The position numbers were made by a program, and so were the translations under genes. The notes below the pieces were generated by a model, which worked only from the letters and a program-made list of their open reading frames with translations, was not told the origin of the DNA and made no database searches. Below, piece by piece: positions 36,346 to 44,518 of a stretch of DNA of 64,000 nt (the first letter of the stretch is position 1; each line of letters begins with the position of its first letter). Origin of the DNA: Myxococcota bacterium (lineage in GTDB: Bacteria > Myxococcota_A > UBA9160 > UBA6930); contig JANQOX010000025.1 in the NCBI GenBank assembly GCA_028285625.1, forward strand, positions 1 through 64,000. The letters are read 5' to 3'.

Positions 36346-36749
36346 CCGAGCAAACCGTCATCCGCGTCGCCCACGTCATGGACTCGGACTATGTCGTCCT
36401 CGACGGCGTGGCCACCGTGGCCGAGGCGCTGGCCGTCCTGGAGGAGCGCGGGGCGATCTTCCTGATCGTGGACAAGCGCCACGACGACGACGAGTACGGC
36501 ATCGTCATGATCGCCGACATCGCGAAGCAGGTGCTCGCCCTCAATCGATCTCCCGAGCGCACGAACGTCTACGAGATCATGTCGAAGCCGGTGCTCTCGG
36601 TGTCGCCTGGGATGGACATCCGCTACTGCGCGCGGCTGTTCCACCGTTTCGGCATCTCGACGGCGCCCGTGGTCGAGGGCGGGAAGATCCTCGGGACCGT
36701 CTCGTACGACCAGCTGGTCTTGAAGGGGCTGGCCAAGCAGTCGCCCTGA
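36342..36749 (+). CDS. CBS-domain pair protein
   Basis: A 135-residue protein made of two CBS motifs: V-M-D-S-D-Y-V-V-L...A-E-A-L-A-V-L-E, then I-M-S-K-P-V-L-S-V-S...F-G-I-S-T-A-P-V-V. Such pairs bind adenosine ligands and control channels or enzymes. ATG 36342 overlaps the PII-like stop (ATGA). It completes the operon DUF1538-DUF1538-PII-CBS. Confidence 0.83.
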   Translation: MTEQTVIRVAHVMDSDYVVLDGVATVAEALAVLEERGAIFLIVDKRHDDDEYGIVMIADIAKQVLALNRSPERTNVYEIMSKPVLSVSPGMDIRYCARLFHRFGISTAPVVEGGKILGTVSYDQLVLKGLAKQSP

Positions 36750-36803
36750 TCCCTGCCCGGGCCGGGCGCGGCGGGCTAGGCTGGAGGGTCGCTGGAGACC
36801 CCC

Positions 36804-38276
36804 ATGCCCAAGATCGCCTTCCTCGGCGCCGGTAGCACCGTGTTCGCGAAGAACGTGCTCGGCGACGCCATGTTGCAGCCGAGCCTCCACCACGCCGAGA
36901 TCGCCCTCTACGACGTCGACGCCCAGCGTCTCGACGACTCATTGCGCCTGATGAGCGCAATCAACGCCAACTGCAACGAGGGCCGCGCGACCCTGACGGC
37001 GCACCACGGGGTGAGCCAGCGCAAGGCCGCGCTGCACGATGCCGACTACGTGGTGAACGCGATCCAGGTCGGGGGCTACGAGCCCTGTACCGTGACCGAC
37101 TTCGAGATTCCCAAGAAGTACGGTCTCGAGCAGACGATCGGCGACACCCTGGGCGTAGGCGGCATCTTCCGCGCGCTGCGCACCCTGCCGGTGGTGCGCG
37201 ACATGGCTCGCGACATCGAAGAGGTCTGTCCCGACGCCTGGTTCCTGAACTACACGAACCCCATGTGCATGGTGACGGCCGGTCTCCTCATGGGCTCCCG
37301 CGTACGCACGGTGGGTCTGTGCCACAGCGTTCAGGAGTGCGTGCCGGGCCTGCTGGGACGGCTGGGACTCACGGAGGAGATCCCTCCCGCCGAGACGTCA
37401 TGGGACATCGCGGGCATCAACCACCAGTCGTGGCTCACGCGGCTCACGTTGGGCGGCCGCGACGTCTATCCGAGGGTGAAGGAAGTCGCTGCGGAGAGCC
37501 TGGCGCGGATTCAGGAGCGCGGAGGGCGCACTTGGGAGCGCGAGCTGGGGGGGCGCATCGGTGTCGCTCCGGACGACGCCTGCTATCTGCTCGCGCTTCG
37601 CGCCTGGAACGCCTTCCGCGAGGGAAAGATCAGCGAGGAGGAGGCCCGGGACGCGGCAGTGGCCGGAGACTGCATCCGCCTCGAGCTGATGCTGCGCCTC
37701 GGCTACTACCTGACCGAGTCGAGCGAGCACACGGCGGAGTACACGCCCTGGTTCATCAAGTCCCACAAGCCCGAGCTCGTGGACCGCTACTTCGTTCCCC
37801 TCGACGAGTACCCGCGTCGTTGCAGGTCGCAGATCGCCGGGTGGGAGGGGTTGCGCCGCATCATCGTCGAGGACCCGACCATCGAGCACCACCACTCGGC
37901 CGAGTTCGGGGCGTACGTCATGAACGCGATGGAGACCGACGAGCCCTATCGCATCGCCGGCAACGTCATGAACGAAGGTCTCGTGACCAACCTGCCGCGC
38001 AAGGCCTGCGTCGAAGTGCCGTGCCTGGTCGATCGGCGCGGGGTTTCGCCCTGCCACGTGGGCGATCTGCCCGAGGTGTGTGCCGCGCTGAACCGCACCA
38101 ACGTGAACCCCCAGATCCTCACCGTCGAGGCCTTCCTGACGGGCAAGAAGGACCTCGTCTACCAGGCCGCGATGCTCGACCCGCACACGGGTGCCGAACT
38201 GGGGATCGACGAGATCGTTTCGCTCTGCGACGACCTGTTCGAGGCGCACGGCGACTGGCTTCCGGCGCTGTCCTGA
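36804..38276 (+). CDS. Glycoside hydrolase family 4 (alpha-galactosidase/glucosidase-like)
   Basis: A 490-residue NAD- and metal-dependent glycosidase. N-terminal nucleotide loop F-L-G-A-G-S-T, conserved N-Y-T-N-P-M, and G-L-C-H-S-V-Q with the metal-binding cysteine. GH4 works by an oxidation-elimination mechanism on alpha- or beta-glycosides. The 5' leader has an inverted repeat GGGTC/GACCC (36786-36801) two bases before the ATG, overlapping one possible ribosome site. It adds to GH1 and GH38 nearby. Confidence 0.87.
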   Translation: MPKIAFLGAGSTVFAKNVLGDAMLQPSLHHAEIALYDVDAQRLDDSLRLMSAINANCNEGRATLTAHHGVSQRKAALHDADYVVNAIQVGGYEPCTVTDFEIPKKYGLEQTIGDTLGVGGIFRALRTLPVVRDMARDIEEVCPDAWFLNYTNPMCMVTAGLLMGSRVRTVGLCHSVQECVPGLLGRLGLTEEIPPAETSWDIAGINHQSWLTRLTLGGRDVYPRVKEVAAESLARIQERGGRTWERELGGRIGVAPDDACYLLALRAWNAFREGKISEEEARDAAVAGDCIRLELMLRLGYYLTESSEHTAEYTPWFIKSHKPELVDRYFVPLDEYPRRCRSQIAGWEGLRRIIVEDPTIEHHHSAEFGAYVMNAMETDEPYRIAGNVMNEGLVTNLPRKACVEVPCLVDRRGVSPCHVGDLPEVCAALNRTNVNPQILTVEAFLTGKKDLVYQAAMLDPHTGAELGIDEIVSLCDDLFEAHGDWLPALS

Positions 38277-38316
38277 GCCGGGGCCGTCTCGCCAGTGCTT
38301 GCGTCCGTCGCCGAGG

Positions 38317-38385
38317 CGACGCCGCTCCCGGCCGTCTAGACGATGCCGCTCCCGCCGTCGATACGATGACGGTCCCGTCAGGCGA
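38317..38385. repeat. Three degenerate 23-24-bp tandem units at the 3' end of the PEP-CTERM gene
   Basis: Units begin at 38317, 38341 and 38364, each starting CGA[CT]G and containing C[GC]GTCCCG- or CCGCTCCCG-like cores followed by a CGTC. The last unit encloses the stop codon of the PEP-CTERM gene (38378-38380). The stretch lies between two convergent genes. Confidence 0.5.
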
Positions 38386-39082
38386 CCCGTCGATGGCGGC
38401 GTTTCGCGATGGCCATGGAGGCCGCAACGAACAGCAGGCCCAGCACGGCGGGCTCGGGCGCCGCAGCGGTCTCCACGACCTCGATGTCGTCGAAGTGGAC
38501 GCGGATCAGTCGCCCGAGCGGAGCGATCTCGTAGGACGTGAACGCGCCGTTCGCAAGCGAGGAGGGCAGGACGAGCGTCTGCCAGAAGTCGGTGGGCTGG
38601 ACGTTGAAGGGGTCGGGCGGGCTGGGGATCACGATCTGGATCACCTCGTCGACGCGGCCGCTCGGTCCGATGCCACTGAAGCGCACGTCGAACGCAGCCC
38701 CTGGGCTGTTGCCCGCAGCCCAGCTGAGGCGGGGCAGCCGGAACAGGGCGTCGTCCGCACGCCGCAGGGAGAACACGGGGAAGGGGCGGAAGGCGTCGCC
38801 CACGGACGAGAACGTCGTGGTCCCGTTCTCCTGGAAGGTGGTGTTGTCGCGTGAGGACGCGACGGACACGATGTAGTGGCGCCCGGCGAGGCTCGCGAAG
38901 ACGTAGCCCTCCACGGTCACCGTCGAGAACTCGCAGAAGCTGTTCGGCGGGAAGCACGCCTGGCTGGCGGGGTCCTCGAAGTCGAGGGTGAGTGCGCGCG
39001 CCTCGGTTCCGGCCGAGCCGATGGCGAGCGTGAAGGCGAGCGCCAGAAGGGCGTGCGGAAGGCAGGGGGTCGTCCGGGTCAT
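38378..39082 (-). CDS. Exported protein with PEP-CTERM-like sorting signal
   Basis: A 234-residue protein with an N-terminal signal peptide (hydrophobic core about residues 10-24) and a C-terminal tripartite signal: A-P-E-P-A, a hydrophobic helix, then R-R-H-R-R. This matches PEP-CTERM proteins processed by exosortase. The middle is beta-rich with few cysteines, like PEP-CTERM surface proteins of unknown role. AGGAG precedes the ATG. No exosortase gene is in this window. Confidence 0.75.
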   Translation of the reverse strand: MTRTTPCLPHALLALAFTLAIGSAGTEARALTLDFEDPASQACFPPNSFCEFSTVTVEGYVFASLAGRHYIVSVASSRDNTTFQENGTTTFSSVGDAFRPFPVFSLRRADDALFRLPRLSWAAGNSPGAAFDVRFSGIGPSGRVDEVIQIVIPSPPDPFNVQPTDFWQTLVLPSSLANGAFTSYEIAPLGRLIRVHFDDIEVVETAAAPEPAVLGLLFVAASMAIAKRRHRRVA

Positions 39083-39288
39083 GGGTCTCTCCTCGAGTCC
39101 CCACTTCCCAGTGCGCGCGATCCTGCCTCGGGGCGAGCGGCGCGGGCTACGCCCGTTCGGGCGGGCTGGGGCGGGGCGGGGCGCACGAGCGAGACGCCCG
39201 CGGCGCGTCCGCCGCCCGACCGGGCGCTTCCGGGCGCCGGGAGGGCGGCTTCGCTACCCGTCGTCTGGGGGCACGAGGAGGCCGATCC

Positions 39289-40416
39289 ATGGTGCGAGGC
39301 GCGGCGTTCGAGCCGTCCGACCCGTCCGCGGTCGATGCCGCCATCGAGGCCATCTACGGCGCGGCTGCGGGGCCGGAAACCTGGACGGACGCGGTCGATC
39401 GCATCGGCGAGGCCCTGGGCGCCGGAAGCGCGGTCCTGCAGGTCGTGGCCGGGCCCAGTTGGGCGGGCGCGGTTCCGAGCACGGCGCTGGGTGACGAGTT
39501 CGTTCCGGGACTCCTCGAGTGGGCGAACAGCCCCCACAATCCGTTTCGGCACACGCACCTCGATCAGCCCTTGCTTCACCGACCCCTGGTTCGGGCCGAC
39601 GTCGTCTCCGACGCGGCCTTTCGCGAGTCGCCCTTCTACTGCGACTTCATGCGGCACCATGGGTGCTTCCACGGGATCGGCGTGATCTCGCGACTCGGCG
39701 AGCAGGGCACGGTGCTGCTCTCGTTGAACCGGCCCGAGGAGGAGCTGCCGTTCTCGGCGCGAGAGCGGGAACGCCTCGCGCTCTTGAGCCGACACGTCGG
39801 CCGCAGTGCGGCACTGGGTCGACGGGTTGCGGAAGCACGCCGTGACCTGGAGACGGCGGCCCTCGTGTGCGACGCCGCGCTGGTGGCGTGCCTGGTGCTC
39901 GACGGCCGGGGAAACGTGGCGCTGGCCAACGAGGCCGCTCGTCGGTTGCTCGACGGCGATGGGCGCGTCGGGCTGGAAGGGGATCGGCTTGCGTTTCTGC
40001 GCGAGAGCGACGCACGGCGGCTGGACGCGCTGCGCCAGGCCGCTGCCGGAGGCGAACTGGCGCTGCACCAGCCGGGCGAGCCGCCGCTCTTCGTCTGGAT
40101 GGTGCCGCTTCGGCCTTCCGAGGCCCCGCTTCTCGCACCGCAGCGGGGTCACCTGCTGATCCTGGTCGATCCCGCCGCGGACCCTGGCCTGCACGCCGAC
40201 GCGCTGGTTCGCGCACTTGGCCTGACGCCGACCGAGGCGCAGCTGGCCTGCCGACTCGTGAGCCACGACACCCTGGCCGATGCTGCGCGCGACCTCGGCA
40301 TCACGCGCAACACGGCCAAGATGCACCAGCGAAACCTCTACGCGAAGCTCGGTGTCGGCACCCGCGCGGCATTGGTCCGCACCGTCCTGCAGCTCCGGAT
40401 CCGCCTGCCGGGCTGA
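39289..40416 (+). CDS. LuxR-type helix-turn-helix regulator with sensory N-terminus
   Basis: A 375-residue protein. The C-terminal 65 residues form a LuxR-type DNA-binding domain (L-T-P-T-E-A-Q-L-A, then L-G-I-T-R-N-T-A-K-M-H-Q-R-N-L-Y-A-K-L). The N-terminal two-thirds looks like a GAF/PAS-type sensor, including V-L-D-G-R-G-N-V-A-L-A-N-E-A near residue 205. A strong GAGGAGG lies before the ATG. Target and signal are unknown; it stands alone between two oppositely oriented genes. Confidence 0.8.
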   Translation: MVRGAAFEPSDPSAVDAAIEAIYGAAAGPETWTDAVDRIGEALGAGSAVLQVVAGPSWAGAVPSTALGDEFVPGLLEWANSPHNPFRHTHLDQPLLHRPLVRADVVSDAAFRESPFYCDFMRHHGCFHGIGVISRLGEQGTVLLSLNRPEEELPFSARERERLALLSRHVGRSAALGRRVAEARRDLETAALVCDAALVACLVLDGRGNVALANEAARRLLDGDGRVGLEGDRLAFLRESDARRLDALRQAAAGGELALHQPGEPPLFVWMVPLRPSEAPLLAPQRGHLLILVDPAADPGLHADALVRALGLTPTEAQLACRLVSHDTLADAARDLGITRNTAKMHQRNLYAKLGVGTRAALVRTVLQLRIRLPG

Positions 40417-40427
40417 AGTCTCCGTCG

Positions 40428-40442
40428 GCCCTCTCGAAGGGC
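40428..40442. terminator. Short hairpin between convergent genes
   Basis: GCCCT-CTCGA-AGGGC forms a 5-bp stem in the 32-base gap between the LuxR-type gene and the reductase on the opposite strand. It could serve both directions. The stem is short and lacks a T run. Confidence 0.3.
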
Positions 40443-40448
40443 GGGGCG

Positions 40449-41468
40449 CTAGACCGCGCCGTGCTCGATCAGCGTTTCGGCGCTGGCACGGATCGCGTCG
40501 TCCGCGGCGATCAGGTCGCGCCCCAGGAGCTTCTGGACCTTCTCCGAGGACAGGATGCGCTGCTTGTGCAGCTCCGATGCGATCGCCTTGACCTCGCCGT
40601 TCACCAGCGCGAGCGCCCGCACCAGGAAGTCGGGCATCCCGCGTCGGGGGATCTTCGTGCGTTCGGGGTAGGCCGCATGAAGGACGTCGGCGACCGCGCG
40701 CATCGTCCGGAAGGCATCGGCCACGATGTAGCGCTCCCCGATGGCGGCGGGGTCGTTCATCGCGGCGATGTGGGCTGCGGAGACGTCGCGCACGTCCACG
40801 ACCTGGATCCCGGCGTTCGGCAGCATGGGCAGCCGTCCGTCGAGCATTCGTGCGATGATGTCGACGGAGGTCTTGACCTCCGCGCTTCGAATCGGCCCGA
40901 ACACGGCGACGGGGTTGATGGCGGTGAGCTCGATGCCCTGGCCCTCATCGGCCACGAAGTCCCAGGCGGCACGTTCGGCAATCGTCTTCGACGCGATGTA
41001 GGGGCGGCAGTCTGCGGCGTGCGTGGTGTCGGTCCAGTCCGCCTCGGTGAAGCGCTCGGGCATCGCGCCGCGGACCCCGTAGGCGATGGCAGCGCCCGAT
41101 GAGGTGAGCACCACGCGGGAGACCCCGGCGGCCTTGGCCGCGCGCAGGACGCGCAGCGCACCGTCGCGGGCCGGGCGGATCAGGTCGTCCGGGTTCTTGG
41201 GCACGGCCAGCGGAAACGGTGAGGCCAGGTGGTGGATGGCATCCACCCCGTCGACGGCCTCGGCCCAGCCCTCATCCCGCTCGAGATCGGCCTCCACGAG
41301 TTCGAGGTCTCGGGCCCGGTCGCTGTGGGCTGCGAGAGCCTGCTTGAGGGCGTCTCGCTTGGCGGCGGATCGCACCGTCCCGCGGACTTCGTGGCCCTGC
41401 TCGAGGAGGTCGAGAATGAGTTGCTGGGCGATGAAGCCCGAGGCTCCGGTGACGAGGGTCTTGCTCAT
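40449..41468 (-). CDS. NAD(P)-dependent epimerase/dihydroflavonol-reductase-like protein
   Basis: A 339-residue extended SDR. N-terminal T-G-A-S-G-F-I-A binds the nucleotide, S-S-G-A-A-I-A-Y precedes the active site, and Y-I-A-S-K holds the catalytic Tyr and Lys. It resembles dihydroflavonol-4-reductase/aldehyde reductases that reduce carbonyls. The ATG has GGAGAA upstream. It is divergent from a TetR gene across a 111-base region with a promoter and operator. Confidence 0.83.
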   Translation of the reverse strand: MSKTLVTGASGFIAQQLILDLLEQGHEVRGTVRSAAKRDALKQALAAHSDRARDLELVEADLERDEGWAEAVDGVDAIHHLASPFPLAVPKNPDDLIRPARDGALRVLRAAKAAGVSRVVLTSSGAAIAYGVRGAMPERFTEADWTDTTHAADCRPYIASKTIAERAAWDFVADEGQGIELTAINPVAVFGPIRSAEVKTSVDIIARMLDGRLPMLPNAGIQVVDVRDVSAAHIAAMNDPAAIGERYIVADAFRTMRAVADVLHAAYPERTKIPRRGMPDFLVRALALVNGEVKAIASELHKQRILSSEKVQKLLGRDLIAADDAIRASAETLIEHGAV

Positions 41469-41499
41469 GGGGTTCTCCGGGCAAAGGGTGGGCGTGGAG

Positions 41500-41536
41500 C
41501 CAACCGATGGTCAGTAAATAAATGACCATAGGTTGG
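41500..41536. promoter_or_regulatory. 37-bp inverted repeat, likely TetR operator in divergent region
   Basis: The arms CCAACCGATGGTCA (41500-41513) and TGACCATAGGTTGG (41523-41536) match at 13 of 14 positions around a 9-base AT-rich spacer. The repeat covers the spacer and -10 of the promoter for the reductase gene. It lies between the reductase and TetR genes, so binding would silence the reductase and probably the regulator itself. Confidence 0.7.
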
Positions 41537-41543
41537 TTGTCAA
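41515..41543 (-). promoter_or_regulatory. Sigma70-like promoter of the reductase gene
   Basis: On the minus strand a perfect -35 TTGACA (41543-41538) is followed after 17 bases by TATTTA (41520-41515). This is the clearest promoter in the window and it is embedded in the inverted repeat at 41500-41536. It lies about 50 bases before the reductase ATG. Confidence 0.6.
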
Positions 41544-41579
41544 GGTCGTTTGCCCTCGCGATATTCCCACCCCGATCCC

Positions 41580-42242
41580 ATGCCCGAGCAGGCCGCCCGA
41601 CCCCAGTACCAGCGCGCGCGGCGCGAGGCCGAGAAGGCCGAGCGCCGGACGGCGATCCTCGAGGCCGCGCGGACGCTGCTACCCGCCACGGGGTTCGAGG
41701 CCTTCACGATGGCCGCGCTCGCCAGGGCCTCGGGCATCGCGAAGGGCACGATCTACCTCTACTTCGACACGCGCGAAGAGGTGCTGCTCGCGCTCTACGT
41801 CGCCACGCTGGAAGGCTGGAGCCGCGCGCTGCTCGCCGGCCTGCCCGGTCGCGTCGCCGACGCGGCCTTCGTGGGGCGCTTCCAGGACGCAGCCGTGGCA
41901 GACCCGAATTTCTTGACGCTCCAGGCCCGGCTCGAGAGCGTGATCGAGCACAACGTCTCGCGCGAACGCCTGATCGAGGCCAAGCGCGCCATGCGCCGCA
42001 TGCTCGAGGATCTCGCACCGCGGGTCGAGCGCGCACTGGCGCTGCCGGCCGGGTCGGGGGCGAAGCTCCTGGTGGCTCTGGGCGCACTCCAACTCGGGGC
42101 GGCGCAGGCAAGGCTCGGGCCTGCCGTCACCGCGCTCGACCTGCCCGAGGACGTCGCGGAGTTCATGCGGCTCCACACCGGGTTGGACCCGTTTCGCGAG
42201 ACGGCGCCCATGATCATCGAGGGCGTTCGCGCTGGGGGCTGA
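41580..42242 (+). CDS. TetR/AcrR-family transcriptional regulator
   Basis: A 220-residue regulator with an N-terminal helix-turn-helix (I-L-E-A-A-R-T-L-L, then A-S-G-I-A-K-G-T-I-Y-L-Y-F). The rest is the ligand-binding half. ATG 41580 lacks a ribosome site; TTG 41550 upstream in frame is an alternative. It probably represses the divergent reductase through the 41500-41536 repeat. Confidence 0.85.
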   Translation: MPEQAARPQYQRARREAEKAERRTAILEAARTLLPATGFEAFTMAALARASGIAKGTIYLYFDTREEVLLALYVATLEGWSRALLAGLPGRVADAAFVGRFQDAAVADPNFLTLQARLESVIEHNVSRERLIEAKRAMRRMLEDLAPRVERALALPAGSGAKLLVALGALQLGAAQARLGPAVTALDLPEDVAEFMRLHTGLDPFRETAPMIIEGVRAGG

Positions 42243-42302
42243 CCGAGCGGCGTGACGCGCTCATCAGGCCCGATCACCCGTGCCGATCCGGTTGTCCGAC
42301 CC

Positions 42303-42995
42303 TCAGCCGCGGGCGGCGTCCCGCCGTCGCACCTGGGCCTGTGCGAGTTCGCCGATCCGCGGCAGGGTGTCTCCCCACGCGGCGCGGAGCGAGCCCAGGT
42401 AGGCCGCATCCGTGAGCGTGGCCAGGGCTGCGGCGCGCTGCTCCGCGAGGTCGCGAAGGGCCTCGGCCGGTACCAGCGCATCGAAGAAGCCAGCCGCCAC
42501 GGCCTCCTCGGGCCCGATCACGCGACCGAGGGCCGTCAACTCATGGAGCCTGCGCCGATCGAGGCGCATGTGTGCGAGCAGCGCGGGCAACTCGGGCAGC
42601 GGCATTCCCAGGGAGGGCTCGGTGAAGCCGAGCTTGTATCGGCCCGCTACGCCGAGCCGCACGTCCGAGATGAGCAACAGCATCGCGCCTGCTGCGACGG
42701 CGTGGCCCTCGCAGGCCGCGACGATGCGTGTGGGCCCGGACAAGACCCGATGCAGCAGTTCGCCCATCGCGGCCAGCAGACTCTCGCGCTCGGCGGCCCC
42801 CGCCGCCAGCGTCCGGTTGTCGAGCCCTGCGCAGAAGCCGTCCGCTCGGCCAGACAGGATCGCGACCGGCGCCTCGGCATCGGCCTCGAGCGCTGCGCCG
42901 AGCGCCTCCACCGCCTCCAGGGTGAGCACGTTCCTGGGCCCGGTGTCCAGATGCACGTGTCGGAGCGGCGGCCGTCGTTCGACCTGGACCGGCAT
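42303..42995 (-). CDS. Enoyl-CoA hydratase/isomerase family protein
   Basis: A 230-residue crotonase-fold protein. A-G-L-D-N lies in the first oxyanion region, and A-A-C-E-G-H-A-V-A-A-G is the CoA/oxyanion loop. G-F-T-E-P-S-L-G-M follows. It is somewhat short compared with the usual 255-260. The start GTG-ATG pair fixes the N-terminus to within one codon. It is last in a minus-strand group with a monooxygenase and an aldo/keto reductase. Confidence 0.83.
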   Translation of the reverse strand: MPVQVERRPPLRHVHLDTGPRNVLTLEAVEALGAALEADAEAPVAILSGRADGFCAGLDNRTLAAGAAERESLLAAMGELLHRVLSGPTRIVAACEGHAVAAGAMLLLISDVRLGVAGRYKLGFTEPSLGMPLPELPALLAHMRLDRRRLHELTALGRVIGPEEAVAAGFFDALVPAEALRDLAEQRAAALATLTDAAYLGSLRAAWGDTLPRIGELAQAQVRRRDAARG

Positions 42996-43036
42996 CACGC
43001 GAGCCCACCGTGAGGATCGGTCGCGACCCCGCGCAC

Positions 43037-44497
43037 CTAGACGCGGACCTCGTACTCGTGAAGGCCGCCTTCCTCGTGGAGCGCGTCGTACTCGGCGAAG
43101 GTGCCGGGAAACAGGAACGGCGCTCTCCCCTGGGCGTCCTGGTAGTAGCTCGTGCACGAGGGTGCGCCCCAGGAGAACCGGGGGATCCGCTCCCGAAGCC
43201 AATCGTTGTAGGCGCGGTGCACTGCGGGATCGACTGCAATGGCCCGCGCGCCGGCCTGTTGTTTCTGCTCCAGCAGGCGGACGATGCTGCGCACGTTGCG
43301 CTCGGCGGTGATGAAATAGGAGACGTTGAGCACCACGCCGTTCGGGCCCACGGCAAAGAAGTAGTTGGGAAAGCCCGGCCGAGCGATGCCCTTGTGGCTC
43401 TCCGGCGCTTCGGCCATGGCTTTGGCCAGGGACAAGCCGGCCTCGCCCACGACGTCGATGCGGTCGAAGTCCTGGATCCGGTAGCCGGTGCAGTAGACGA
43501 TCACGTCGCAGTCGATCTCGCGTCCGCTCGCGGTCGTGATGCCGCGGGGGCGCACCTCGGCGAGCCCCTCGGCGACGAGCTCGACGTGGTCCTGGGTGAG
43601 TGCCGGGTAGAAGCCGTCGGATACGAGCCCGCGCTTGCAGCCGAAGCGACTGTCGGGCGTGAGCGCCTTGCGCAGGGCGGGGTCGGGGATGGACTTCTCG
43701 ATGAAGCCCTTGGCGCGCGCCTCGAAGTCGTCCATCCGCTTGTGACCCAGGGACACGCCGTCGATCACGAAGCTCATGAGCAGGCGCTGGAAGCGTCGGA
43801 TTCCGCCGATCAGCGCCGGCACGCGGCGGAACCACCTGCGTTGAGCGTCGGAGTAGGGCTTGCGGCCCCGGGGCATGATCCAGTTGGCCGAACGCTGCAG
43901 CACCGTGAGATGGCCCGCGACCTTGGCCAGCTCCGGAACGATCTGGACCGCGCTGGCCGCAGAACCCACGACGACGACGCGCTTTCCCTCGAGGGGGACG
44001 TCGTGGTTCCAGCGCGTCGCATGCCAGCTGTCGCCTTCGAACCGGTCGAGGCCGGGGACGTCGGGGTACTTGGGCGTGTGCTGGTTGCCCATGGCATTGA
44101 TCACGACGTCGCATGGGAACGTCTCGCCCGCCTCGCTGGCCAGGTGCCAGGTCCCGTCGTCCTGGTACTCGGCCCTGGCGATCCGGGTGTTCAGTCGGAG
44201 GTGCGGCTCGAGCCCGAATTCGCGCGCGCACTGCTGCAGGTAGGCCTCGATCTCCGGCTGCTCGGCGAAGCTCGCGCTCCAGTCCGGGTTCGGCCGGTAC
44301 GAGAACGTGTACGAGTGGGCCCACACGTCGCACGCGAGCCCTGGGTAGCTGTGGATGTGCCACGTGCCGCCGACGGCGTCGGTCGCTTCGAAGATCGTGA
44401 AGTCGTCGAATCCGCGGGCGAGCAGCTCGTGGCCCGCGGCCAGGCCGGCCGGCCCGGCTCCGATGATGGCAATGCGCAGCGCAGCGTGGTCGTTCAA
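43037..44497 (-). CDS. Flavin-containing monooxygenase, Baeyer-Villiger-like
   Basis: A 486-residue FAD/NADPH enzyme. FAD loop G-A-G-P-A-G at residues 13-18, NADPH loop G-S-A-A-S-A near 178. The fingerprint between them is F153-E-G-D-S-W-H159-A-T-R-W163-N: all Baeyer-Villiger positions except that Asn replaces the final Pro/Asp. It could be a Baeyer-Villiger or an N-/S-oxidising enzyme. The TTG start follows a G-rich ribosome site. A related enzyme is at 25350-26840. Confidence 0.82.
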   Translation of the reverse strand: MNDHAALRIAIIGAGPAGLAAGHELLARGFDDFTIFEATDAVGGTWHIHSYPGLACDVWAHSYTFSYRPNPDWSASFAEQPEIEAYLQQCAREFGLEPHLRLNTRIARAEYQDDGTWHLASEAGETFPCDVVINAMGNQHTPKYPDVPGLDRFEGDSWHATRWNHDVPLEGKRVVVVGSAASAVQIVPELAKVAGHLTVLQRSANWIMPRGRKPYSDAQRRWFRRVPALIGGIRRFQRLLMSFVIDGVSLGHKRMDDFEARAKGFIEKSIPDPALRKALTPDSRFGCKRGLVSDGFYPALTQDHVELVAEGLAEVRPRGITTASGREIDCDVIVYCTGYRIQDFDRIDVVGEAGLSLAKAMAEAPESHKGIARPGFPNYFFAVGPNGVVLNVSYFITAERNVRSIVRLLEQKQQAGARAIAVDPAVHRAYNDWLRERIPRFSWGAPSCTSYYQDAQGRAPFLFPGTFAEYDALHEEGGLHEYEVRV

Positions 44498-44518
44498 GTC
44501 GGCTCCCAGACGGACGGG

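Noticed and set aside
39083..39288. A possible RNA gene in the GC-rich divergent gap
   Set aside because: Only short stems such as CGCCCG/CGGGCG are present; no tRNA or known RNA fold can be drawn, and simple G/C runs explain them.
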